The notes below the pieces were generated by a model that worked only from the letters and a program-made list of their open reading frames with translations, was not told where the DNA came from and ran no database searches. From positions 1 to 28,594 of the forward strand of contig CALCHQ010000060.1 in assembly GCA_937901085.1 (NCBI GenBank): a stretch of DNA of 28,594 bases, written 5' to 3'. A program made the translations under genes and the position numbers. Source of the DNA: an uncultured Verrucomicrobiales bacterium. Its GTDB lineage: Bacteria; Verrucomicrobiota; Verrucomicrobiia; Verrucomicrobiales; Akkermansiaceae. Position 1 is the stretch's first letter. Each line of letters opens with the position of its first letter. Shown in pieces: positions 15,094 to 23,445 of this stretch.

Positions 15094-17631
15094 ATGTTCC
15101 AGTTCCTGCAGAGCATCATTCACACCCCGGCATTCTACTTCATCACAGGCATTCTGCTCATCGTCCTCTTCTTCTGGTACCTGGCAGCAGAGGAAGACAA
15201 GGTGAAGCGCAATGCGGGCACATTCTTCATCATCGGTCTGTGTTCATTCTCCCTGCTGTCCCTGTTCCTCAACGGCATGCACTACGGTATCGACATCCGC
15301 GGCGGCGTGGAGCTGACCCTGGAAGTCCAGCCCAAGCTGAATGACCACGGCGAAATGACCCCGCCCAACGAGACCGACATGCAGCAGGCCTGCGACATCC
15401 TCAACGAACGCCTCAACGCCACCGGCACCAGCGAAGTGCAGATTCTGCACTCCGGCAACAAGATCCTCATCCAGATTCCCCAGCAGGACAGCGATCCTGA
15501 AAAGAACAAGGAGAAGCTGGATGCCATGGTCAAGATGCTCACCAAAATGGCCAAGCTGGAACTGCTCGCCGTCTACCCCGAATCCGAGCGCGTCATTGCC
15601 GATGCGGACACCTACGAACTCATTGCCGCATACGAGCAGAAGCTCGCCGCCTATGAGGCCGAAGTGGCCGCCGGCAACACCAAGGCCCGCAAGCCGGCCA
15701 TGCCCCGCATCCCCTCCAAGTTCGGTCTCAATGACTACATGATTCTGCCCTACCCGCACATCAACGAGGAAACCGGGCTTCCCGAAGTGGACAAGCACGG
15801 CCGCGCCATCGTGGAATACATGGTGCTGCAGAAGCCCTACGCCGCCATGCAGAAAGACATGTACATCACCGGCAAGGAAGTTTCCCGCGCCCAGCCGGAC
15901 TACGTCCGCAAGGGCTATGTTGATGTGGTGCTGAACCGCACCGGTGCCGACCGCATGGGCCGCCTGACCGGCAGCATGCAGATTGGCCGCGACCGCCTTG
16001 CCGTGGTACTCAACAACCAGATCAAGTGCGCTCCGGTCGTGCAGGCCGTACTGCACAAGGACTTCAACATCAGCGGTCTCAACGGCAAGGGTGAGCCGGA
16101 GGACATCTCCAAGGCGCTGGCCAACCCGCTTTCCAGCGACCTCAAGGTTGAGGGCCGCAAGGATGTATCGGCCCAGCTGGGGCAGAGCGCCCTGGAACAA
16201 AGCGGCATTGCAGGTGCTGTCGGTCTGATTGCCATTTTCGTCTTCTGCTACTGGTACTACCGCTCTGCCGGTATGGTGGCCATGGTCGGTCTCACCTTCA
16301 ACGCCATCGCCCTGCTGGGGCTCATGAGCCTCTTCGGCTTCGTGCTGACGCTGCCGGGTATTGCCGGTATCGTGCTGACCATGGGTGTGGCCGTCGACGC
16401 GAACGTGCTTATCTATGAACGTATGCGCGAAGAACGCGCCGCCGGGCGTCCCTTCCTGGTCTGCCTGCGCCAGGCCTACGAAAAAGCCTTCTCGGCCATC
16501 TGGGACTCCAACATCACCTCGCTTATCACCGCTGTGATTCTGTTCTGGATTGCCAGCGGCTCCATCAAGGGCTTTGCCGTGACCACGAGCGTCGGTATCA
16601 TCACCTCCCTCATTGGTGCTGTGGTTGTTACCCGCGTCCTCTTCTTCTGGGCCGAGCATCTGGGCCTGCTCAAGGAATTCACCTTTGCCCGCGCTCCGTT
16701 CCAGGGCAAGGTGTTCGACTTCATGAAGTACCGCAAGCTCGCCATGGTCGGCTCCTCCCTGCTCCTGATTGGCGGTCTGGCCTACTCGGTCTTTGTGCGC
16801 GGTGAAAATGCCCTGGGCGTGGACTTCATGGGCGGCGCCACCTCCACCTACGTTGTGCCTGGTGACTCCAAGCTGGACTACAAGCAGATGGAAAACTACG
16901 TCGAAAACATGAAGCTTTCCAAGAAAGCCACTACCCAGCAGTTCACCTCGGCCACCGATACCAGCGTCAAGATTCGCTGCGCGAGCAAGGAAGAAGCCCA
17001 GCGCATCGATAACGAACTCCGCGCCAATGTCCCCGGCGTCAGCGAGCTGCAAGCCCCCTCCATTGAGGAAGTGAGTGCCGCTCTGGGTTCGGCTTTCTTC
17101 AAGACCGCCCTCATCGCCCTGGCCGCCGGCATGCTCGGCATCACCATCTACCTGGCCATCCGCTTCGAATGGTCCTTCGCCATGGGTGCGTTCTTCTCCA
17201 CACTGCACGACGTGCTGGCCATCATCATCCTGGTCGTCGTCATGGGTACGGAATTGAGCATCATCCACATCGGTGCATTCCTCACCGTCGCGGGCTACTC
17301 GATTAACGATACCATCGTGATTTACGACCGCATCCGCGAACACCTCCGCATGGCCGAACCAAGTGAGAAACTCGTCGACATCATGAACGACGCCATCAAC
17401 GCCACGCTGTCGCGTACGCTGCTCACCTCCGGCTCCACCATCGCAGCCCTCATTGCCCTGCTGGCGCTGGGTGGTCCCTCCATGTGGGACTTCTCCATCA
17501 CCATGCTGCTGGGTATCTTCATCGGCACCTACTCCTCCATCTACATCGCCTCCCCGGTTGTGCTGTACTTCGACAAGCGCGGCGACCTCCGCAAGGAACT
17601 CCAGGAAGCCGAGGAAGCCGTTGGTGTATAA
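15094..17631 (+). CDS. secDF: Fused protein translocase subunit SecDF
   Basis: RND-type proton-driven partner of SecYEG that pulls exported proteins across the inner membrane. The 845-aa single chain joins SecD and SecF. After two N-terminal hydrophobic segments (14-30 and 43-58) comes the SecD D1 motif YGIDIRGGVELTLEV (64-78), the P1 periplasmic domain (about 80-385), SecD helices with GIVLTMGVAVDANVLIYERMREE, then a SecF half starting near the FMKYRKLAMVGSS segment with ALGVDFMGG, the P4 domain, and INDTIVIYDRIREH. The RND-specific Asp of each half is visible (VDANV, NDTIV). The second N-terminal hydrophobic segment is not standard for SecD. A start at 15094 (MFQFLQS) follows the promoter; the frame continues upstream via TTG at 15043, which lies in the -35. 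Confidence 0.96.
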   Translation: MFQFLQSIIHTPAFYFITGILLIVLFFWYLAAEEDKVKRNAGTFFIIGLCSFSLLSLFLNGMHYGIDIRGGVELTLEVQPKLNDHGEMTPPNETDMQQACDILNERLNATGTSEVQILHSGNKILIQIPQQDSDPEKNKEKLDAMVKMLTKMAKLELLAVYPESERVIADADTYELIAAYEQKLAAYEAEVAAGNTKARKPAMPRIPSKFGLNDYMILPYPHINEETGLPEVDKHGRAIVEYMVLQKPYAAMQKDMYITGKEVSRAQPDYVRKGYVDVVLNRTGADRMGRLTGSMQIGRDRLAVVLNNQIKCAPVVQAVLHKDFNISGLNGKGEPEDISKALANPLSSDLKVEGRKDVSAQLGQSALEQSGIAGAVGLIAIFVFCYWYYRSAGMVAMVGLTFNAIALLGLMSLFGFVLTLPGIAGIVLTMGVAVDANVLIYERMREERAAGRPFLVCLRQAYEKAFSAIWDSNITSLITAVILFWIASGSIKGFAVTTSVGIITSLIGAVVVTRVLFFWAEHLGLLKEFTFARAPFQGKVFDFMKYRKLAMVGSSLLLIGGLAYSVFVRGENALGVDFMGGATSTYVVPGDSKLDYKQMENYVENMKLSKKATTQQFTSATDTSVKIRCASKEEAQRIDNELRANVPGVSELQAPSIEEVSAALGSAFFKTALIALAAGMLGITIYLAIRFEWSFAMGAFFSTLHDVLAIIILVVVMGTELSIIHIGAFLTVAGYSINDTIVIYDRIREHLRMAEPSEKLVDIMNDAINATLSRTLLTSGSTIAALIALLALGGPSMWDFSITMLLGIFIGTYSSIYIASPVVLYFDKRGDLRKELQEAEEAVGV

Positions 17632-17637
17632 ACACAC

Positions 17638-18492
17638 ATGAGCCGCCGCCTCTTCCACGCCCTGCTCCTGCTCTGCGCCGCCCTGTTTGCGGCGGCCGTG
17701 TGGGGTTCTGTGAATTGCGGCGCGCGGCTTGATTCCCCTTCTCTGCCCCCTGATGCGGAAATCCGCCTCAGGGGGCTTATCTACTTCCATTTCGTCCTCG
17801 CGCAGCTGGCCGCAGCAGGTGCCTGCTTCCTGGTGTACTGCCACCACAAAAAATGGAAGCGCAACTACCTCATCATCAGCTACAATGAACACGGCATGCA
17901 GCTCAACCCGCCCGGTATCCGCATGCCTTCACGCCGTGTCTACCGTTGCCACCTCAATAATTTAGACACCTCTATCCTTCCCCCGGCCGATGCACCGGTG
18001 CTGGTCTACCCCATGTTCATGCAGAGTGGCACCAGCAGCGGACGCAGACTGGCCGAAAAACTCCAGCGCGCCTATGCCGACAGCAAGATGCAGCCGCAAC
18101 TCTTCTTTCAGCCGGTGCTGGGAGCATCGCCCTGGCTGGCAGAGGCCGCTGCACGCTACCTGCGCCCGCAGCTGCGCCCTGGTACAGCCGTGCTGGTAGT
18201 GGCACACGATTCCACCCTGCCCGAAGCCCCGCCGGAACCAGCCCTCTTCTGCCGCCGTCTGCGCGAGCTGCTGCCTGGCGTGGAAATCGCGCTCGGCTAC
18301 TTCAAGCAGCAGCCCCGCGCGCTGGAAACCCTGCCCACTCTGGACTCAACACACATTCTCGTGCTGCCCTTCCTGCTCACCGAAGGCATCCACACCCAGC
18401 GCGACCTGCCCACGGCAGCCGATGCCGCTGCCTGCGGCAAAACCTTCACCCGCCTGCCTGCTCTGGCAGAGCTGCTACGGAATCAGGAATGA
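17638..18492 (+). CDS. CbiX/SirB-like chelatase-fold protein with N-terminal membrane segments
   Basis: A 284-aa protein starting 6 bases after the secDF stop. Two hydrophobic segments at the N-terminus (5-23 and 47-67) precede a soluble part that resembles CbiX/SirB class II metal chelatases. The C-terminal lobe has VLVVAHDS (H190) and LVLPFLLTEGIHTQRDLP (H252), the two positions where the family places metal-binding His. The preceding lobe has VLVYPMFMQSGTSSGRRLAE, where the equivalent His is missing. Classical enzymes insert Co, Ni or Fe into sirohydrochlorin. Membrane anchoring is unusual, and no cobalamin or haem genes are near, so the substrate is uncertain. The stop overlaps the next start (ATGA). 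Confidence 0.7.
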   Translation: MSRRLFHALLLLCAALFAAAVWGSVNCGARLDSPSLPPDAEIRLRGLIYFHFVLAQLAAAGACFLVYCHHKKWKRNYLIISYNEHGMQLNPPGIRMPSRRVYRCHLNNLDTSILPPADAPVLVYPMFMQSGTSSGRRLAEKLQRAYADSKMQPQLFFQPVLGASPWLAEAAARYLRPQLRPGTAVLVVAHDSTLPEAPPEPALFCRRLRELLPGVEIALGYFKQQPRALETLPTLDSTHILVLPFLLTEGIHTQRDLPTAADAAACGKTFTRLPALAELLRNQE

Positions 18493-18755
18493 AACTTGCC
18501 CTCAAAGTGACGCCAGGTGCCCGCAAAAATGAAATTCTGGGCTGGGAAGACGACTACCCGCAGGTAGGGCGTGTGCTGAAACTCAAAATTGCAGCCCCTC
18601 CGGTGGAAGGCAAGGCCAATAAGGAGATTGTACTCTTTCTGGCCAAGGCGCTGGGCATTCCCCGGAGTGCTGTGGAGGTGGTACACGGCACCAGCGGGCG
18701 CATCAAGCTGGTCGAAATTCCAGACCACACAGACCTGGGCAATCTTGGGGTGTGA
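18489..18755 (+). CDS. DUF167 / YggU family protein
   Basis: An 88-aa protein with the family pattern: KLALKVTPGARKNEI, LKLKIAAPPVEGKANKEIV, FLAKALGIPRSAVEVVHGTS and GRIKLVEI. YggU-type proteins are small alpha/beta folds of unknown function, often next to yggT or membrane genes. The start overlaps the stop of the CbiX-like gene by 4 bases (ATGA), showing translational coupling, and makes it the last gene of the secDF unit. The C-terminal ten residues (HTDLGNLGV) extend past the usual domain. Confidence 0.92.
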   Translation: MKLALKVTPGARKNEILGWEDDYPQVGRVLKLKIAAPPVEGKANKEIVLFLAKALGIPRSAVEVVHGTSGRIKLVEIPDHTDLGNLGV

Positions 18756-18810
18756 ATTCCGGCAATGCCCGCCACTATGCAGAATTTTTGCTCTTCAGAG
18801 CAGAATTATC

Positions 18811-18838
18811 TTGCAAAAATCACAAAGCAGGTTATGAT
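18811..18838 (+). promoter_or_regulatory. hpf promoter
   Basis: TTGCAA (18811-18816), 16-bp spacer, TATGAT (18833-18838). Transcription would start near 18845, leaving a leader of about 70 nt before the ATG at 18917, unlike most genes in the window. Confidence 0.5.
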
Positions 18839-18901
18839 GAGTATTGCAGAATGGTGACGCTATGTTGCCTGCCTGCACAGAGAACCAAACCAAACCAATA
18901 G

Positions 18902-18909
18902 AAAGAGGT
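18902..18909 (+). promoter_or_regulatory. Shine-Dalgarno site of hpf
   Basis: AAAGAGGT, about 7-8 bases before the ATG at 18917. It is the only convincing Shine-Dalgarno sequence I find in the window, and it decides this start. Confidence 0.75.
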
Positions 18910-18916
18910 AATAACC

Positions 18917-19510
18917 ATGCCGAGTGATACCAATATTACTGTTACGGGCCGTCATATTGAAGTGACAGACGCTATCCGCGACTTCGCAACCAAGAAGATT
19001 GAGGCCATCCATATCGATTACCCGAAAATTGTGGAAGCCCGCGTTGTAGTAGATGTGCAGAAAGACCGCCAGATGGCTGAAATCGTTCTTTTCTGCGCCG
19101 ATCACATCACCATTCAGGCATCTACCTCTTGCGATGATTTGTACGCCGCCATCGACGAGACCATCACCAAAATCATGCGCCGCATGAGGAAGCACAAGAC
19201 CCGCCTCATGAAACACTACCGCCCGCACCGCTCCAAGAGCATCCGTAAGCTGGACGAAAAAGTGTACGAGGAAGACGTGCTGGACTACGATGACACCGAT
19301 GCCCCGGAAGACCCGAAGCCGGTCCGCATCTCCCGCGAGGGCTATGACCTGCGTACCATGTACAAGGAAGATGCCATCATGGAGCTGGAAATCTCCGGCA
19401 AGCCCTTTGTGCTGTACCGTAATGCCCGCCGCAACGTGCTGCAGATTGTCTACCGCCTCAGCCCGGGCGAATACTCCATCATTGAGCTGGGCAACGAGTT
19501 GAAAGCATAA
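18917..19510 (+). CDS. hpf: Long-form ribosome hibernation promoting factor
   Basis: Binds the 30S decoding region of idle ribosomes and dimerises them into 100S particles during starvation. The 197-aa protein has an N-terminal S30AE/sigma-54 modulation domain (about 1-105; GRHIEVTDAIRDFATKKIEA, VVVDVQKDRQMAEIVL, DDLYAAIDETITKIMRRMRK with the basic patch that contacts 16S rRNA) and a C-terminal dimerisation domain (about 138-197; VRISREGYDLRTMYKEDAIM, FVLYRNARRNVLQIVYRL). The acidic linker between them is EDVLDYDDTDAPEDP. This is the long type that acts alone, without RMF. It is monocistronic, with its own promoter, a leader and a terminator. Confidence 0.96.
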   Translation: MPSDTNITVTGRHIEVTDAIRDFATKKIEAIHIDYPKIVEARVVVDVQKDRQMAEIVLFCADHITIQASTSCDDLYAAIDETITKIMRRMRKHKTRLMKHYRPHRSKSIRKLDEKVYEEDVLDYDDTDAPEDPKPVRISREGYDLRTMYKEDAIMELEISGKPFVLYRNARRNVLQIVYRLSPGEYSIIELGNELKA

Positions 19511-19540
19511 TCCCCATTTTCTGAAACTCTGGCAATTTTC

Positions 19541-19568
19541 CGGGTCGCGCTGCATACAGCGCGGCCCG
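19541..19568 (+). terminator. hpf terminator hairpin
   Basis: 12-bp stem with one T-G wobble (19541-19552 with 19557-19568), loop CATA, about 30 bases after the hpf stop. The following bases are only modestly T-rich (CTTGCATTATCT). Confidence 0.55.
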
Positions 19569-19584
19569 CTTGCATTATCTGCAC

Positions 19585-19625
19585 AAAAAAAGAGCGGCTA
19601 CCGGCACAGACCGGATAGCCGCTCT
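19585..19625 (-). terminator. Terminator of the secreted two-gene unit
   Basis: AGAGCGGCTA (19591-19600) pairs with TAGCCGCTCT (19616-19625), with an inner CCGG/CCGG. On the minus strand it is followed by a run of T's (complement of 19584-19590). It lies 18 bases beyond the stop of the gene at 19643. Confidence 0.85.
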
Positions 19626-19642
19626 CCGCAAAATCCTGGCAA

Positions 19643-21103
19643 TCAGAGTTTCTTCATCACCATCTCGCCGGCGCAACCAAACCAGCCGTCGAAGCACTGC
19701 ACCTTGAAGCGCACTTCAACCCTGCCCTTGAGCGCACGCGGAACATTAAATGTCACGGCCTTCGTATCCTTATCCGCAGGCTCACTGGCATCACACACAT
19801 GCTTGCCATTAGCATACAGCTGGAATCCCTTGGAGGACATGCGGCCCATCTTGCAAGGCACCAGAGTGAACGAGTACATACCCGGTCCCTTGACCTGCTT
19901 GCCCACATTGACGCGCCATTCCTTTTCAAAGCCGACCGTCATCTCACCGCTATCGTAATAAGGCTCTTCAAACACATAGGGGAACTCATCATCCCAGTAA
20001 TCAGCCCAGCGCTGCGCCCCCTTGCCGTATTCACTAGCAGGGTCAATCTTCACCACCTGGCGGTATATCTGCACCAGCTTCTTACGCAGCGCAGGCTCCT
20101 TGGTGGCGTGATACTTCTCGCGGTACACATAGGCCAAGCCGGAGTTCCACTGCTGCTGGAGCTCATCCTTCAGCTTGCGGGACTTCAGCACTTTCTGCAC
20201 AAAAGCAATACCATCATCGAACTTGCGTTCATTGCCCTTGAACTTGGCATCTGCCCCCTTACCACCATTCAGCACGGCGTTGATTTCAGCGAACATCCCC
20301 ATGTGGTCCATGCAGTAAAGGTAGCGGGCCATGGTTGCATGCTCCGGGTCTTTACGGTTCAGGATATCCTTGAGCATCTTGTTGCGCACCGCATCCGGAT
20401 ACGCCATCATATCCAGCGCATCTGCCGCCGCCTTCGCGCCTTCAATGCCATCCGCCGTGCGCGCCTTTTCCACCAGCTTCATATACTTCGGCGCGCGTTC
20501 CAGCGTGCGCTTCACCGCCTTTTCCATGGCGGCTGCACTCAGCACAGTCTTGCCCGTGTAAATACCCAGCAGCGTCTCATCAGAAGCCAGCAACACAGCC
20601 GCCGGGAGATTGAAGAACGGGCCGCAGGGCAGAAGCTTATCGCGGTCGTGCAGATTCGGCACAACGCCCAGGCGTTCGTCAATCTGCCCGAACACAACCG
20701 GCAGCCCCTTTTTCTCCAGCTTGGTCCATTCGCTCACCACCTTACCAGCGCAGGGCAGCCAGTCAGAGCCATACCAGATGATGAGGGAAGGCACACCTTC
20801 CGCCTTGGCTTTGGCGCGTGCCTCCTTATTATCCAGGAAACTCAGAGGGCTTGCAGCGGGCTCAGCCGGGGCCATCTCCTCCTCAGCGGGGGAAGCCGTG
20901 GCAACTGAAGGCTCTGCGGCATCTTCAGCAGCAGCCTCTGCAGCGGGCTGCTCTGCCTTTTTATTCTTTTTGGCCTTTTTACCCTTCTTTACTTTCTTGG
21001 CAGACTTGACGGGAGCATCCAGTCCCAGCAAGCCGGGGTCATAATAATAGACGCCACCGGCAACAAGTCCCAGCAAAACAAGGAATATGAAAAACTTTTT
21101 CAT
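19643..21103 (-). CDS. Membrane-anchored thioredoxin-fold protein with C-terminal beta domain
   Basis: A 486-aa protein. Residues 1-20 are a membrane anchor or signal (MKKFFIFLVLLGLVAGGVYY), followed by a Lys-rich tract (35-50) and an Ala/Glu/Pro linker (50-88). Residues 100-200 look thioredoxin-like: LIIWYGSDWLPCAGKVVSEW, VVFGQID, then NLPAAVLLASDETLLGIYTG with the cis-Pro position at 167. The active-site pair is broken: only C118 is present where CxxC is expected, so disulfide exchange is unlikely. Helical repeats follow, and the last ~110 residues are a beta-rich domain with five or so Cys-containing strands (VQCFDGWFGCAGEM). It lies 15 bases downstream of the transglutaminase-like gene, so they form an operon. 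Function unknown; an envelope role is inferred. Confidence 0.65.
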   Translation of the reverse strand: MKKFFIFLVLLGLVAGGVYYYDPGLLGLDAPVKSAKKVKKGKKAKKNKKAEQPAAEAAAEDAAEPSVATASPAEEEMAPAEPAASPLSFLDNKEARAKAKAEGVPSLIIWYGSDWLPCAGKVVSEWTKLEKKGLPVVFGQIDERLGVVPNLHDRDKLLPCGPFFNLPAAVLLASDETLLGIYTGKTVLSAAAMEKAVKRTLERAPKYMKLVEKARTADGIEGAKAAADALDMMAYPDAVRNKMLKDILNRKDPEHATMARYLYCMDHMGMFAEINAVLNGGKGADAKFKGNERKFDDGIAFVQKVLKSRKLKDELQQQWNSGLAYVYREKYHATKEPALRKKLVQIYRQVVKIDPASEYGKGAQRWADYWDDEFPYVFEEPYYDSGEMTVGFEKEWRVNVGKQVKGPGMYSFTLVPCKMGRMSSKGFQLYANGKHVCDASEPADKDTKAVTFNVPRALKGRVEVRFKVQCFDGWFGCAGEMVMKKL

Positions 21104-21118
21104 GTCTGTAACAGATGA

Positions 21119-23356
21119 TCAGCGGGTGAATGTGACAAAATGGGAAATATGGGCAAAATCAGGCTGGGCATTCTCAAACTCCAGCTTCACCCACTTGGCG
21201 CGGGTTCCATCCGGGAATCTGGCCACCCATTCCTTGGGCATATTGTCAATCTCTGCGCGTTTGAACCAGGTGGCACCGTCCTCACTGGTAGACACCACAG
21301 CCTTCTTCATGCGCCCTTCATTGCCGTTCGTCTTGCGGATAATGCAGCCGGTCGTATGTCCGGGCTTCTGCAGCTCCACAATGAAGGTCGGCGTCTTTTC
21401 TTTGGCCGTATGGCACTTACCTCCCTCGGTCGTCATGATGGCCGCATGCAGCATGGGCGCATCATGATTGCTCGTGGTGGAAATACGCATCAGCACGCCC
21501 TTGGCGGGTTTGCCCGCCAGCTCGCCCGCCTTCTCAAGCGGGTCAGCCTTGTAATCGGGCTTGGAAAGCGCCAGCGCACCATTCGTCAACGCCATGAAAG
21601 CAGGAGCCGAACGCGCCTGGGCAGAAGCCACAATCGCCTTGTTATAGGCGGCCTGCATCTTCTTATTGCGTTCCTCTACCGATTCTCCAGCCTCCCCGGT
21701 TTCACTACCCGAAGCCTCTGCAGCCTTGGCAAATGCCTTATTGAAGAGCTTGCTGCCCTCCGGCGTTGCCACGTAGGTCTTGACCGCCCACTCCAGCAAC
21801 TGGCCGAAGGTAGTGCCATCGCCCTTCTGCATGTGGGCGGTAAACATATCGGTCAGGTATGTCTGGCGCGCTGAATCCTTCTGCAGGGATTCGGCCTGTT
21901 TCTGCACCAGCTCGTCCAGCTTCACCGCCCAGCTCGACGGCGTCGTGGCCAGGGCTTCCTGCTCCAGCTTGTAGATATGCAGCAGCTTCTTCTCAGGCAG
22001 CTGGTTCACCACCTCTGCCAGATCTGCGGCAGCATCCATGGCGGCCACGCCGTGGCCATCATAATGCGGCAGCATCTCCTTCACCAGGTAATCGTGGCAC
22101 TCATCCGGAGACGCCCCCCGCTTCAGCATCAGCGCATGCAGCGGCGCGCGGAAGAAAGGATGCAAGGGCGAATCCTTCAGCGCTGCGCGCCACATCTTCT
22201 CCGCCTCGGCATCCTTACCCAACGCCTCCAGCGCACGCGCACAGAAACTCTTACGGTACGCCCGCGCCACCTTCTTATCATCTCCGAACACCGCCTCCAT
22301 CAGGTTGTACGATGTCGGTGCCCGGTGGCCGAAAATCATATTGTGCATGCCGCCGTCAGGGCCGCCAAAACCACCCACCCACTTACCGCGCTCCGTGCGC
22401 ACCGCGTAGGCGCAGTGTCCGGGCTGGCCGCAGGTGTAGGCCGGAATACCATGCGCCATGGCCGCCACCGCCCCCAGGTGGGACATAGCGCCGCACACAC
22501 CGCCGTTGCGCAGCGTGGCCTCAGCCCAGCTTTCATTGGCATAGGGCAGGTTATACGCACCGCCCTGCACGGAATCACCGAACTTGGATGTCCCGGTATA
22601 TGTGGCCGACCAGCAGGCAATGCCATACTTATCCCACGGCAGATTGATAGCCTTGGCGGCAAACTCATACGAAGCGTCATCCCAGTCCTGCCCGGGGTTG
22701 GCCACCACAAAGCGTAGCTCCCACGGCTTCAGGTTCGGGTAATTCGGGTGCAGCAGCCCCTTCTTCTCCTGTTTCTGGAAGAATTTATAGCGGCGCACAG
22801 GATTATACTTATTGGGCAGAGCCGTTTCAATCGGCGGGTTTTTCCAGGTTTCTCCGCCACCCCAGCAGGAAGCCAGAGCCACGGCCAGGGCCTTGTTCTG
22901 CACCTTACCCTTTTCCTCCACCCAGATGCGGTAAAGCACATCCACACCCGTCTTTTTCTGCCAGGGAACCAGGCCGCAGGTCATGTACTGCTCCAGCCAC
23001 CCGGTATCCGTCACAAATTGCTTCAGGAATCTGCCCTTCTCCTTATCTTCAGCGGCGAAGGCAGTCATCACATCAGCCCCCGTCACCCGGATCAGTTCAT
23101 GCAGCATTCCCAGATGCACAACCTCGGCATCCTTATGGGTAATTTCCTTCCCCTTCAAGGCCTCAGCCACCGCCTTCTGCACCGCAGCATAATCGCCGTT
23201 CTCCAGCGCCTTGGTTACAGCCTCCGGCAGTTTACTGCTCTTCAGCGGGGCGAGCGCCAGCTTACTATCGGCAGATTCCGCCAGCGCCATCGGCTCCAGC
23301 GCCGAAAGCGAGACCGAAAGCAGACCCAGCATCCATGCACATGTTCGTATACGCAT
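21119..23356 (-). CDS. Secreted transglutaminase-like protein with discoidin-type C-terminus
   Basis: A 745-aa protein with a signal peptide (MRIRTCAWMLGLLSVSLSAL, cleavage near residue 26). Residues 280-340 carry a papain/transglutaminase-like triad pattern: C288 in RNGGVCGAMSHLGAVAAMAHGIPA, H314 in GHCAYAV and D334 in GFGGPDGG. A helical middle region (345-600) resembles tetratricopeptide-style repeats, and residues 615-745 look like an F5/8 (discoidin) domain, ending WVKLEFENAQPDFAHISHFV. I cannot name a characterised family; the order suggests a surface enzyme acting on protein or peptidoglycan side chains. The start at 23356 is fixed by its promoter; an upstream ATG at 23398 lies beyond the -35. 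The thioredoxin-like gene follows after 15 bases. Confidence 0.65.
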   Translation of the reverse strand: MRIRTCAWMLGLLSVSLSALEPMALAESADSKLALAPLKSSKLPEAVTKALENGDYAAVQKAVAEALKGKEITHKDAEVVHLGMLHELIRVTGADVMTAFAAEDKEKGRFLKQFVTDTGWLEQYMTCGLVPWQKKTGVDVLYRIWVEEKGKVQNKALAVALASCWGGGETWKNPPIETALPNKYNPVRRYKFFQKQEKKGLLHPNYPNLKPWELRFVVANPGQDWDDASYEFAAKAINLPWDKYGIACWSATYTGTSKFGDSVQGGAYNLPYANESWAEATLRNGGVCGAMSHLGAVAAMAHGIPAYTCGQPGHCAYAVRTERGKWVGGFGGPDGGMHNMIFGHRAPTSYNLMEAVFGDDKKVARAYRKSFCARALEALGKDAEAEKMWRAALKDSPLHPFFRAPLHALMLKRGASPDECHDYLVKEMLPHYDGHGVAAMDAAADLAEVVNQLPEKKLLHIYKLEQEALATTPSSWAVKLDELVQKQAESLQKDSARQTYLTDMFTAHMQKGDGTTFGQLLEWAVKTYVATPEGSKLFNKAFAKAAEASGSETGEAGESVEERNKKMQAAYNKAIVASAQARSAPAFMALTNGALALSKPDYKADPLEKAGELAGKPAKGVLMRISTTSNHDAPMLHAAIMTTEGGKCHTAKEKTPTFIVELQKPGHTTGCIIRKTNGNEGRMKKAVVSTSEDGATWFKRAEIDNMPKEWVARFPDGTRAKWVKLEFENAQPDFAHISHFVTFTR

Positions 23357-23362
23357 GATAGC

Positions 23363-23391
23363 AATATGCACCTCTGTGGGAGCAAAGTCAA
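23363..23391 (-). promoter_or_regulatory. Promoter of the transglutaminase-like gene
   Basis: Minus strand: TTGACT (23386-23391), 17-bp spacer, CATATT (23363-23368), 6 bases to the ATG at 23356: predicted leaderless. Confidence 0.65.
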
Positions 23392-23410
23392 GCTGCATGT
23401 TACCACACTA

Positions 23411-23439
23411 TTGCTTTTTTCATTCTTCCATGTTAGAAT
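23411..23439 (+). promoter_or_regulatory. Promoter of the RlpA-like gene
   Basis: TTGCTT (23411-23416), 17-bp spacer, TAGAAT (23434-23439), 6 bases to the ATG at 23446. Its -35 lies 19 bases from the -35 of the divergent gene. Confidence 0.7.
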
Positions 23440-23445
23440 CCGCTC

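Noticed and set aside
15244..17892. 882-codon open frame antisense to secDF
   Set aside because: It is a high-GC shadow: its sequence is His/Gly/Val/Asp-rich with no recognisable motif, and the opposite strand encodes an unmistakable SecDF.
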